DNA of 64,000 nucleotides, from positions 4,433,341 through 4,497,340 of the forward strand of contig CM033120.1 of assembly GCA_019321725.1 (NCBI GenBank). The letters are read 5' to 3'. Made by a program: the position numbers and the translations under genes. The notes under the pieces are model-generated. The model was not told the origin of the DNA. It did no database searches and was given only the letters and a program-made list of their open reading frames with translations. This DNA is from Paulownia fortunei. Its lineage: Eukaryota; Streptophyta; Magnoliopsida; Lamiales; Paulowniaceae. Below, piece after piece: positions 1 to 10,361 of the stretch. The stretch's first letter is position 1. Each line of letters opens with the position of its first letter.

Positions 1-136
1 TTAGATAAATTAAAATATCTTCCAACCAATCAAAAGGAGACACAAAATACCAAGAGTGGGACTCTTGGAATTTTGAGTCCCATATTTAAACATCATGACC
101 GAAAATTATAGGGAGAATTTTTATCCCTTTAATCTT
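1..136 (+). repeat. Ty1/copia LTR fragment
   Basis: The wording around 40-110 (a 'gagtgggact' core followed by a 'catatttaaac' segment and 'ccgaaaatt') matches the interior of the plus-oriented copia LTR at 7920-8010 and, reversed, 53290-53340. It stops abruptly where the gypsy LTR begins near 137, so one element was truncated by or recombined with the other. It runs off the window. Confidence 0.5.
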
Positions 137-2533
137 TGAAATAAATTGACTCAATCTAAGGGCCATCTCCTAGGATCACCAGAGGTCCACTCCCTATCTT
201 CCCCTGTGATCCTCCAGAAGTCTTCCCACTGGCGGAGTCAATAAGGGTACAGTCAAGTGGTCCACCCTCTGGTGACCACCAAAGGCACACCCTCTGTCAA
301 TCCATGTGATCCTCTGAGAAGTAACATTCACAGCGCCCCAAAATATCATATAAGCATGCCTCACATGCCTCGGTACACTAGTAGTGGCCAACCAAAATAT
401 TTTCTTTCTGAAAACCATGTCTCAAATCATATCATGCATGTAAGAACCTCCACTATACTCATATACCATGCATGCACATGTAAATGCTCATGAATGGTAT
501 ATTTAATATGAAATGCAAGTCATCTTGCTCTCAACATGTTTCAAGAATCATAAGACTCTCAGTCAAATTTAATATCATTAACACATTAGGTATACATGCT
601 TCAAGACATACTATGTTCTTGCATTGTAGTTGCAAATGGATCTTTACTTATCTTTCACTTGGTTGGTGGCTCAGTCTAGATTTGTTTATTGTTCCCCTCC
701 AATCTTAGATGTAAAATAGCCTGTAATATTACCCAACATCAAGCACCATTCCTAATTTGGTAAGTTGAAAGCATAAAATATCATACTAAGACCTTAAACA
801 CCAAGGTATCAAGGTTTTACAAACTAGGACCCAATCTAGTCCCTCCAATACCTTAATATCTCATCTTAGATACATGTAAACATCATATAATTGAAGTATT
901 ATAACTCTAATATCATAAACCTAATTGTTAACACTCAATAGCAACATGTCTAGGTTGAAATATGCTAAGTTATCAAATGGGACAGATTCACATTTTCATA
1001 TTTACTTGCTGTCCAATTTAGTTGTATGATAATTTTGACATCCCTAAACATATCCAATCACTCCCAAATTTTTACCACACTTAGATAACATGTATATAAA
1101 TGTAACCATCTTATATAATTTCTAAAACTCATGGATATAGCTTCCCAAGTTCAGCTCTCTTCACAACATACTGAAACAGATTGTTTTCCTACCGTGACAG
1201 TTTTGCACACTTCATGACATTAATGGTTTTGGCACCCTTAAGTACATTCAATCACTCCCAAATTTTTACCATACTTATATAACACATATAAAGAGACAAC
1301 CAGGTCAAATTACTACCAAAACTAATGGATTTATTGATGTAAAACCAACGCCATTCACATAGGACAGAATCTGAATTTGAAAGAAGACAGTTTTGAGCAC
1401 CTCTTTAATTATCACACTATATTACAATTTATAACCTCTCTAAACTTACATACATCACCTAGAATCATATATAAACACATATATGGTGAAATACACAGGT
1501 TTTAATCAAGTTATTATATATATAAAACAAAAATATCAAAAATCAGCAAGTATACAGTTTTTGTCCCTAGTCATTTTTATTGTGATTTTGCAACTAAAAA
1601 TCCTTCTTTTGTGAACTAAAAGACCAAAAATAACATCCTAAAATGATTAAAATCAATAATAGAAGCTTTAAAAATCATAAACCCTCAAACAATTCAAGAA
1701 CTTAAATCAAAAACATGTTTTAGATTCAACTTGCTCTTTCTTACTTCCCTTTGCTTCCTTCACTTTTTTTCTTTACTTGGAATTACTTGAGAGCAATTTC
1801 TAACATTCAATATGAAGGTTTTGGAAGTGAAAAAGCTCAGAAAATAGTTTTTGGTCTTGGCTCAAGGGTAGAAATGAAGAAAGGTTGAGGTGGAAGCTTG
1901 AGGTGGCAAGGTTGAGGTGTCAAGTTGTGGTTCAAATCCGATATTTTTCACACCTTATACAGTCCTAATCTAGTGTTTCTCATTACTTATTTATCTATGA
2001 ACAACCTACATTAATCTCCATATGATCGGATAATACATTATACCCTAATTTCTTAACCGTTCATTCGATCTCCAAACCGATCGACATCCGATTCTTAAAT
2101 GATTGTCTAGTTTTCATTTTCTAAAATCACATGCACATATGAACCTTGTATTATGACACTTAAATCACATTATATCATATGTGATATCCCAAGTATGTTA
2201 ATCTATAGATGTATACCTTTAAAACACCTCGATCAAATCGAATCGAATCATATAAGCTTACTAATGACACCTATAACACTTCTAAAATTATAGCATACAA
2301 CCTATGAATATCCATTATATTGATTAATCTATTCTTTATCTTATCTAAATATACAATCACTTAATTAGATTGTAGGATCTCAACCACTAACATCAAGTGA
2401 TAGCATTGGAGGTATAATGATTAAGAATGCTAAAAAAGATGCAATGTAGATGTTAATGCAAATTAGCATATAGGTAGCATGTAATGCATGAATCATATTG
2501 GCCAAGTGAGTAGTGTGAGGCTTGGGTATTACA
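137..2533 (-). repeat. Ty3/gypsy 3' LTR, truncated (minus orientation)
   Basis: This is the reverse complement of most of the plus LTR at 10362-13262. The match can be followed from the LTR start (TGTAATACCC on the minus strand, positions 2524-2533) through shared segments at 2100-2200 and 180-420. The last ~650 bp of the LTR are missing because the copia fragment at 1-136 abuts it near 137. A TGTAATACCC start is typical of plant Del/Tekay-type chromovirus LTRs (family knowledge). Similarity to the plus copy is clear but with many transitions, so the two copies are old. Confidence 0.75.
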
Positions 2534-3105
2534 ATTTCCCATCAATTTTTGGATGAAATGTTGTACTAAATGAAAGTTTCATTCCCATGGCATTGTGTAA
2601 GCTCTTCCAAAATGTAGATGTAAACTTAGGATCTCTGTCGGACACTATTGAAACTGACACCCCATATAACCTGACTATCTCTTTAATATATTGTTGAGCA
2701 TACTGGTCCATATTGTATGTGGATTTCACTAGAAGAAAATGGGTTGATTTAGTTAATCTATCAACAATCACCCATATGGAATTATACTCCTTTTGAGTTC
2801 TAGGTTATCCAAGCATAAAGTCCATTATAATGTGCTCCTATTTCCACTCTGGAATCAACAAAGGCTTCAACAACCTTGATGGTCTTTGATGTTCAACCTT
2901 AATTTGTTGACAAGTTAGATATTCAGCCACAAATTTTGCTATATCTCTCTTTATTTTAGACCACCAATAATGCTTTTGTAAGTCCTTATACATTTTTGTG
3001 CTACCCGGGTGTACCGAGTAAGGAGTAGTATGAGCTTCTTCTAAAATGTTTGCTTTCATGGCTTTGTCAAATGGCACACATTGTCTCCCTTTATATCAAA
3101 TAATT
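2534..3105 (-). pseudogene. Ty3/gypsy integrase fragment (zinc finger and core)
   Basis: The protein inserts reverse-transcribed element DNA into the host chromosome. On the minus strand an N-terminal HHCC-type zinc-binding stretch is read at 3077-2838 (H..H spacing around 'EEAHTTPYSVHPG', then 'CQQIK'). The catalytic core follows at 2771-2534 (start 'MIVDRLTKSTHF', later 'VSDRDPKFTS'), giving the first two acidic residues of the D,D-35-E triad. The frame is broken between the two parts. The core ends at 'HPKIDG' and runs straight into the LTR start, so the third acidic residue, the C-terminal integrase domain and the chromodomain are deleted. Not functional. Confidence 0.85.
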
Positions 3106-3299
3106 TCATCATCAGTAATAGAGAAGTCTAGCCTCTTTCCAGCCCCAATCATTCTTTTCAATCTATACAAATGCATATCCATCTTTTATCTTTCTCTAAT
3201 TCTATCTTGAAATGTAGGTCTCAACACTAAGGCTGACAATGAACACTTTTACCCTTTAGGTACAATTTCAAGCTCTAATCTCTGCAAATCCAGTAATAT

Positions 3300-4592
3300 T
3301 GACTTTTGTATAACAAAAAGAAAAGATGTGGATTTTCTGCTCAATGCATCTGCAACCATATTCGCTTTACCAGAATGATAGTTGATCACACAATCATAAT
3401 CCTTCACAAGTTTTAACTATTTTCTTTATCTCATATTCAGCTCCTTTTGGGTAAAGAAGTACTTCAAACTCTTATGATCCGTGTATATCTCACAATTCTC
3501 ACCATACAAATAATGTCTCCAAATTTTCAAGGCAAAAACCACAACAACAAGTTCTAAATCATGGGTTGGATAATTCTTTTCATACTCCTTCAATTACCTT
3601 GAAGCATAGGTAATAACCTTTCCATTTTGCATCAAAACAACACCCAAACTATTTTTTGAAGCGTCGCTATACACCACGAATCCACCAATTCCTGTTGGAA
3701 TGGTAAGAACAGGAGCTGTAGTTAATTTATGTTTCAGTTCTTGAAAACTTCTTTCACAAGCATCGATCCACAAGAACTTCACATTCTTTCTTGTCAACAT
3801 TATTAATAGAGTTGTTATCTTTGAAAACCCCTGAATAAATTATCGATAGTACCTTGCTAATCCCAAGAAATTCCTTACTTTTGATACATTTGTTGGTGTT
3901 GGATACTTAATGACAACTTCTACCTTGCCTGGATCAATAGAAATACCATTATTGGATACTACATGGCCTAGGAATACCACTTGCTCAATCCAAAATTTGC
4001 ACTTCTTGAATTTAGCATACAACTGCTTTTCCGTAAGAACTTGCAGCACAATCTTCAAATGTTCCTTATGCTTTTCTTTATCACGTGAATAAATTAGGAT
4101 ATCATCAATAAATATAATCACAAATTTATCGAGATATTACTTGAACACCCTATTCATTAGATCCACAAAAGTTGCAGGGGCATTGGTTAAATCGAAGGGC
4201 ATTACTCGAAATTCATAATGTCCATACCTTCTTTGGAATGCAGTCTTTTGTGTGTCTTCTTCCTTGATCTTCAATTAATGATACCAAGAGCGCAAATTGA
4301 TCTTAGAAAATACTGATGCTCCCTGCAATTGATCAAACAAATCATCTATTCTTGGAAATGGATACTTATTTTTAACTGTTACTTTATTCAACTCTCTATA
4401 ATCAATGTACAACCGCAATGTACCATCCTTCTTTTTCACAAACAACACAGGTGCTCTACAAGGAGAATAATTAGGGCGAATAACGCCCTTATCAAGCAAT
4501 TTTTGCAATTGAACTTTTAACTCTTTCAATTCTGTTGGTGCCATTCGGTATGGTGCTTTAGAAAATAGGAGTAGTTCCTGGCATAACATCAA
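3300..4592 (-). pseudogene. Ty3/gypsy reverse transcriptase and RNase H
   Basis: This is the polymerase that copies the element RNA and removes the template. On the minus strand the RT begins around 4560 (motif '[14 protein letters not shown]'), then '[14 protein letters not shown]' and '[15 protein letters not shown]' (RT blocks 1-2). The catalytic box is 'FIDDILIYS' near 4085-4115, equivalent to YVDD, and is intact. It continues through '[11 protein letters not shown]' and '[11 protein letters not shown]'. RNase H is read at 3800-3594 with 'YSDASKNSLGVVLMQ', which contains the first catalytic Asp. At least three frame breaks or stops (near 4275, 4130 and 3830) separate the segments. PR-RT-RH-IN order is the Ty3/gypsy order, which separates it from the copia remnants nearby. 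Confidence 0.9.
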
Positions 4593-5135
4593 TCACAAAT
4601 TTAATCTCTCGATCTGGTGGCAGTCCTGGTAAATCATCTGGAAATATCTCAAGAAATTCTCTAACCACATCTATATTTTCTGGCTTTAATTGTACTTCGA
4701 CTGAAGTGTCTAGAACACTTACCAAATATCCAACACAACCTTTATTCAACATCTTTTGAGCTTTCAAAGTAGTTATAATTGGTAAGGACCGTGATAATGA
4801 GGCACCACTAAACACAATATGTTCTTCCCCAGGTGGCTGAAAAATCATAATCTTCTTGTTACAATCAATTGTTGCATGATATTTGGTCAGCCAATCCATA
4901 CCCAAATAATCTCAAAATTTGGCATTGGTAAAATAATGTGATTCGCATAAAGTGTCCTATCACTAATCTGAACAGAACAAGCCCTTAACATTTGGTTGGA
5001 ATCCATTTTTTTCTTGGATGGAACTGTCACATTGTACCTTATGTTTAATAAATCTAGTGTAATGCCTAATTTTCTCACAAATGCACATGATGTAAATGAA
5101 TGTGTAGATCTAGAATCTATCAATGCAATTGTAGG
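4593..5135 (-). pseudogene. Ty3/gypsy aspartic protease and PR-RT linker
   Basis: This retropepsin-like protease would process the polyprotein. Reading the minus strand, the active-site region 'IDSRSTHSFTS' (about 5120-5090) stands where the family has D-S/T-G. The Gly is replaced by Arg, so the active site is damaged. The protease ends with 'GMDWLTKYHATIDC' (about 4903-4865), the conserved ILGMDWL-type end. The linker to RT contains 'EFLEIFPDDLPGLPP', a signature of plant Del/Tekay and Athila-like gypsy polyproteins. One frameshift occurs near 4900. Confidence 0.8.
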
Positions 5136-5179
5136 TATCCCATAAATTAAAATAGTACGTGTGACTACAAAATCATCTA

Positions 5180-5821
5180 CATCAGCTTGTTCTTATATCA
5201 TTGCATATACTCTTCCCTGAACTTTTTTCTGTACTGTTGTGCAATCCTTTGCTATATGCCCAAACTTTTTACACTTAAAGCAATGATTAGTACCACTATA
5301 GCATTCCCCAAATTGATTCTTCCCACACTTAGCACATTTAGGCCTATCAACTACAGTAGAAGTCTACCCAACTTTAGGATGCTTTTCATTCCCTTAGTTT
5401 GATTTTTGCTCTCATTTCTTCCACTGGTTTAGATTTCTAGGAGTGAATACTTGTTTCTTTTATTGATGGAATTTCTCAATTTCTTTTTCATCTAAGTCAG
5501 CCATCAAAACCTTGTCCACAAGTTTCCTAAACTCTATTGCTGAAGACATTCTCACATCTCTTTTAATTTCAGGATTAAGGCCCCTTAGGAAATGATCCAT
5601 CTTCTTTTTATTATCTCGGGCGATGTATGGCACATACCTACAACCCTTTTCAAATTTTGCACATAATCACATACAAACATCCCTTCTTGTTTTAACTCCA
5701 GGAATTCTTTTACTTTGAGGGACCTAACATCCCTGGTGAAATACTTATCATAAAACATTGTTTTAAACCTCTCCCAACTCAACACATTAATCTTTCTTAA
5801 TTGAGATATCGAGCTTTTCAC
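5180..5821 (-). pseudogene. Ty3/gypsy gag (capsid and zinc knuckle), 5'-truncated
   Basis: Gag forms the virus-like particle. The capsid part is read at 5821-5585 on the minus strand, with '[13 protein letters not shown]' and '[10 protein letters not shown]', the core of the Retrotrans_gag domain. A CCHC zinc knuckle, 'CFKCKKFGHIAKDC', lies at about 5280-5235, preceded by a second Cys-rich stretch. Stop codons interrupt the middle. The N-terminal half of gag, the leader and the 5' LTR are absent: the gag sequence stops at about 5821 where an unrelated segment begins (see the direct repeat). With the protease, RT and integrase downstream this is one decayed minus-strand element. Confidence 0.8.
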
Positions 5822-6045
5822 TACAAAAAGGGAGTTAAGGAATATGTTAAATTAAGAAATAAAAGTTTGATCTCATATTTCATGTACTAATGCATGTTAA
5901 AGAATAACTAGAGCATATAATAACAATTATTCATGTTCATGCAATCATGCTATTTATATGCCATAATTCGATAATCCACAATGATTAGATGCATATTCAT
6001 ACAAGACGCTTATCATTGGCTATGTAGGAAAGAATTGGGCATTAC
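5775..6045. repeat. Direct repeat copy A (gag edge plus 225 bp unknown DNA)
   Basis: It aligns with 9677-9943 in the same orientation. Both share 'caacacat' followed by 'gagata' and 'gag', then a 'ttttcact' junction and a long common run including 'tgatctcatatttcatgt'. The first ~45 bp are minus-strand gag; the rest is not recognised. On the minus strand the junction reads like a 3' splice site (T-rich, then 'tag' or 'cag'). Both copies carry the same junction, so it predates their separation. Confidence 0.7.
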
Positions 6046-6059
6046 ATGCAATATTTTCA

Positions 6060-7051
6060 AATTATAAATAACAATGATTAATTAATTCGCTTGGAATTAA
6101 CTCTTTATATTCAAAAATCTCACTATCCATGAAGACATCTAGCAAGTAATCATGGCAAACTAGTCTTAGGTAAAATTGCAAGTGATCCTACTTCAATTAT
6201 GAATACCATGAACATAAGATCCTTCCATCAACTAATCTCCCAATTAAATCTAGGGTATGGATAAAATTCAAAACCTAATCGACTCAATAGTTATGATTCC
6301 ATTTCAAGTTCCAATGACTCTTGATGAATCGTCATAAATCCCTTTTTGACATTCATTATACATTGGCCAAGAATTTTAGAATTACGAACTATAAAAACAC
6401 AGGAGATTCACTTGTTCTACTACACAAGTGATAGATGCTTTGATGGCCACTCATTAACCTTCATACGTGTAGATGCAATACCCAATGTAATCCCTTTGTA
6501 ATTAAAGTAAGACAATTAGAGAATACATCAAAGTAGGACATGACACATCAAAGGTTATTATGATGCCTCAAGTCAAATGACTAGTCTCGCACTATCGTAA
6601 TATAGAGATTCTTAATTTGAGAAATAAACTTTCCAACTAAGAATTTATTATAGGTTAGTTTAGTATACTTATTCTCTAACAAGCACCCGCATACATGCAC
6701 TTGCGTTATTATGCTAATGTCTATGGAATGAGACATCCTCATCTCACGAGCATATATCGTATGCACAAGTCTTATTGGGCTATTTGATGTCCTATCTCAT
6801 AAAGCCTTTGACTGATAACTTATTTTAGACCAAAGCCTTAGAGGCATGTTTTATGATTTTCATCATATGCGCGACCATGCCCCATAGCTAAATTTAGTCT
6901 AAGGACTATATCTAATGCGCAGAAAGTAAATACAAGACATAAGATAAAAAAAGTGCCCTTTATTAATATGATTTCCAACAAGATTATTTTACAAATGAAA
7001 AGAGTACAATACACCCAATTTAATTGGGGCGTCGAGCATCCTACTCTAATA
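6060..7051 (-). repeat. Ty1/copia LTR, partial (minus, subfamily B)
   Basis: Matches the minus LTR halves at 31490-32106 and 34601-34935. It ends at 7051 with the reverse complement of a TATTAGAGTAGGATG LTR start (the TG decayed to TA). A remnant of the purine tract follows (reverse reading of 'attacaacttg'), so this was a 3' LTR of a minus element. The inner end near 6060 is truncated against direct repeat copy A. Confidence 0.7.
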
Positions 7052-7056
7052 ATTAC

Positions 7057-8473
7057 AACTTGAAATAGAATCATAGTTATTGAGTTATTTAGGGTTTCAA
7101 ATTATAATCCATACCTTAGACTCAATTAGAAGATTAGTCGATATAAGGACCTTATGTGTATGACACTCGTAATTGAAATAGGTTCACTCGCTAATTTACC
7201 TAAGACTAGGTAGTCATAATACACTTGCTAGGTTTTTTTCATAACTTGTGAGGTTCTTTGAATTAAGAAGTTAATTTCAAGTAGATTAATTAATTGAATT
7301 AATTAATTAGAATAATTTTTATTCATAAGTTGCAAATATTGCAAGCCTATGCTAGCTTAGTTGTGAACCTAAAAGGCCACACATAATTTAGGATGGAACA
7401 TTTTTAACTTAGGAGTTAATCAAAGGAGTTGGATCCAATTAATTAATGAAGATTAATTAATTAGGATTAAAATTAATTCATGGAGCTGAATTAATTATCC
7501 AATTAAATATTTAGATTATTTAATTGGACCTAATTAGATTAGGAAGCCCAATTGAAGGAGAGCAATTATTTGATTGGATTAATTAACTATGTAGGCCATA
7601 ACTAATTTGCTTAATTAAATAATTAAATTAATTGATTGGGCTTAATTTGACTATGTGGCCTAAATAGAATCAATTAATTAAACTTGGGCTTAATCAAATA
7701 ATTGGATTAATTGGTAGATTTAATTAAGAGTCCAAGCCCAATTCAAATGACCTATTTGGTTCGCCTACAAAAATTATTAGAAGAAGATAGAGTCCTAAGA
7801 ATTTGATATTCTTGAAAATATCTAATTGGATTAGATAAATATCCATATATCTTTGGAATATACAAGAGAAAGAGTTGGAGATTTTTGGAAAATCTTGATA
7901 TCAGCCAAAAAATTCTCTAACCAATGAGAAGAGTGGCGAAAAATTCCAAGAGTGGGACTTCAGTCACCATATTATAAACAAGGGGCCAAAAATTTGAGGA
8001 TTAATTCTTTTAATTTTTTGCCATCATCAAGAGAGAGATAAAAGTTTTCTCTTCTCCATCCTTTTCACATGACAACACCAAAAAGAATTCCATCATTTGT
8101 CAAAAATATTAATTCTTTTATTACTAGTTGATACTAAGAATTAATATTCTCTAAAAACACACTCCAAAACTAAGTTAGTAAAGGAATCAGAATTACTAGC
8201 AAAATTTTGATTTCGTGTTCTTGCTCAAAGTGTGGACCACTTTAGAGGGGAGATACTTAGAAACTCATGAACCAGTATTTATAAAGGGCTAGCAACTGAT
8301 TGCATAGAAGGAATAAATCAAAACTATTTTATTTAAGTGTAGAATGATTGGAGATTGCAAAATTGATAAAATCGCATCGAATCCGGAGTGATGTTGTAAT
8401 TATTATAGCATGAATATTTTAAAATTTTAATTTTTCCACTGCACACATCCCACGATCAAGTGAACCTAACACC
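7057..8473 (+). repeat. Ty1/copia LTR, partial (plus)
   Basis: Plus-oriented LTR lacking its first ~700 bp. It contains the family's AATTAATT-rich central tract (7270-7700) and ends at 8473 with 'gaacctaaca', followed by a decayed primer-binding-site-like 'ccagtatct'. It meets the preceding minus LTR nearly head to head, making an inverted LTR pair. The next DNA (8474 on) is minus-strand copia RNase H, so this LTR sits inside a minus element. Confidence 0.7.
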
Positions 8474-9020
8474 AGTATCTTAAGCCTATCTTCTAAGAAT
8501 GTCCTTAGAATATTATTTACCCTAGGGTTCTAATTTGTAGATCTGCTACGTTTTCTGTTGATGCAACTCTTTCCACTATTAAGTCACCTCTACCAATGAT
8601 CACTCGAATCAAATGGTATCACCTTACTATGTGCTTGGATCTATGATCAAATCTTAGCTCTTTTGCTTTTGCAATTGCCTTGTTATCACATCAAACACAT
8701 ACTGGATCGATAAGAGATAGAACTATTTCCAACCTTCTAGAAAAAGTTCCTCATCCAAACACCTTTCTTCACAGCATCACATGCAATGATGTATTTAACC
8801 TTGGTGGTGGAATCCACGGTGGTCTCATGCTTGGAACTCCTTTCAGCTAACCGCCCACTATTTAGGATAAACACAAGTCTAGACATAGATTTCAAGTTAT
8901 CTACTTTGGGCCCAAAGCTAAAGGCAAAAACCCAGCTTCAGTTCTCCAAGAATCATACTTCTATAAGACAACTTTAGTGCTTCTAAAGTACTAAAGATCT
9001 TCTTTATGGTTTGGTGTGCT
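8474..9020 (-). pseudogene. Ty1/copia RNase H fragment
   Basis: Nucleotide-level match to the RNase H end of the minus copia pol at 34990-35460: both share the segments around 'aagtcacctctaccaatgat', 'gatcaaatcttagct' and 'gacatagatttcaagt'. Read on the minus strand this is the C-terminal RNase H region of a copia polyprotein, with many stops. With the minus LTR at 6060-7051 it forms the 3' end of a minus copia element interrupted by the plus LTR at 7057-8473. The rest of that element is missing. Confidence 0.65.
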
Positions 9021-9690
9021 TATGTGGCGTATGAAACATGGACTAGCAAGTACACTAGCCTAAGTAGTAAATTGTGTGGGAATATGGATTATCGTGTCCC
9101 TAGGGAGTGTGTATGCATGTACTGAATATAAATGACCTAGTTATATTTAGCCTATCAAAATTTTGGTGAAAGAATTGAAATTTAAACAAAATAATTTAAC
9201 AAAACAAGATTAAAATCAAGGGAGAAAGGGTTCAAGGGCATGAGAGTTGAACAACTTTACAATTAGGATGAGTGTTTGATCGTACGACAATAGGACTACC
9301 ACTTGTACTTGATGTTTTTTTCTCAAGAGATATCAATTTTACAATTAAAAGGCAATCGATTGTACGTCTATAATAGGTTGAACTAATTAATGATGCATTA
9401 CGCTCTATGAACTCCAGTAGCTAGCGACTTTATGTCTATGACTATTGCATGAACTAAATCCTACATCCCTACAATGACCTAGCCCATAGCATGCATTATA
9501 TGAGGACTTATTGCAACACTATCTTTCAGTCTCAATCACAATAACAAAGATCATTTCAAAGTTGGCTAAACTTCAAAAAACATTAAACATATAATACATG
9601 CTCAACATAATTTCAACAACATCCAAACCATGAATAAGATATTAACTCATTATTCTTTCAAATAATTTATTTCATGGTCATTCAACACAT
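9021..9690 (-). repeat. Unclassified repeat U, partial copy 1
   Basis: Same orientation as 44199 onward. It opens with 'gcaagtacac', then 'gtgtccctaggg', matching the terminal 'gtaagtgcacagtatcaa' block of the 44199 copy, and continues through the segments around 9410-9600 ('tagcgactt', 'caatcacaataacaa'). Only the terminal half is present. It runs into direct repeat copy B. Confidence 0.55.
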
Positions 9691-9943
9691 CAATCTTCTT
9701 TACTCGAGATACCGAGTTTTTCACTGCAAAAAGGCACTTAAGGAATATGTTAAATCAAGAAACAAAAGTTTGATCTCATATTTCATGTTCTAATGCATGT
9801 AAAAGCATAACTAGAGCTTATAGTAGTAATTATTCATGTTCGTGCAATGATACTATTTGTATGTCATAATCCGATATGCGTATTGATTAGATGAATATTC
9901 ATGCAAGATGCTTTTTATTAGCTGTATAGGAGAGAATTGGGAA
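9677..9943. repeat. Direct repeat copy B
   Basis: Second copy of the 5775-6045 repeat, same orientation, about 3.9 kb apart, with scattered substitutions. It begins inside a few codons of minus-strand gypsy gag and ends at about 9943, where plus-strand gypsy integrase begins. No function is recognised for the non-gag part. Confidence 0.7.
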
Positions 9944-9944
9944 T

Positions 9945-10325
9945 TACAGAAGGTATCTCCAAAGAAGGGTATTATGCAGTTTGGAAATAAAGGAAAGCTC
10001 AGTCCTATATATATTCGTCCATTTTATATTATTGAACGAATTGAGAATGTTACTTACAAAATCGACCTTCTAGATCAATATCTCAAGTGCACAATATATT
10101 TCATGTATCCATAATGAGGAAATTTGATTTATAGAACCTATAGAACTAAAAGCAAATTTGGGTTATGAAGAAAGACGTGTAGATATTCTTCTACGAAAAG
10201 TAAAACAACTCAGAAATAAAAAGATCTCATTGGTTAAAGTATTATGGAGAAATCAGTCAATTGAAGAAGCTACTTGGGAAAGGAAAGATAATATGATAGT
10301 TAAGTATCCAGAACTCTTTCGATAA
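9945..10325 (+). pseudogene. Ty3/gypsy integrase C-terminus with chromodomain
   Basis: Plus-strand remnant of the integrase tail. 'KVSPKKGIMQFG' and 'GKLSPIYIRPFYI' form the GPF/GPY-like module that follows the integrase core in chromoviruses; here the Gly of GPF is Arg. After a stop near 10112 and a frame change the chromodomain is read: 'RKVKQLRNKKISLVKVLWRN', then 'EEATWE', ending at a TAA at 10323-10325. Chromodomains direct chromovirus integration to particular chromatin (family knowledge). The core, zinc finger and rest of the polyprotein are absent. The domain identifies the element as a chromovirus; its strand is opposite to the gypsy half at 137-5821. Confidence 0.85.
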
Positions 10326-10351
10326 GTAAATTTAGAGGATAAAATTTTAAT

Positions 10352-10361
10352 GATGGAAAGA
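10352..10361 (+). other. Polypurine tract of the plus gypsy element
   Basis: Purine-rich 'gatggaaaga' immediately before the LTR start at 10362, in the position where plus-strand DNA synthesis is primed. Short and partly decayed. Confidence 0.5.

Noticed and set aside
2534..5821. Integrated pararetrovirus (caulimovirus) instead of gypsy
   Set aside because: Integrase zinc finger and core, chromovirus-type linker motifs and LTRs are present, and no movement protein is seen, so Ty3/gypsy fits and caulimovirus does not.
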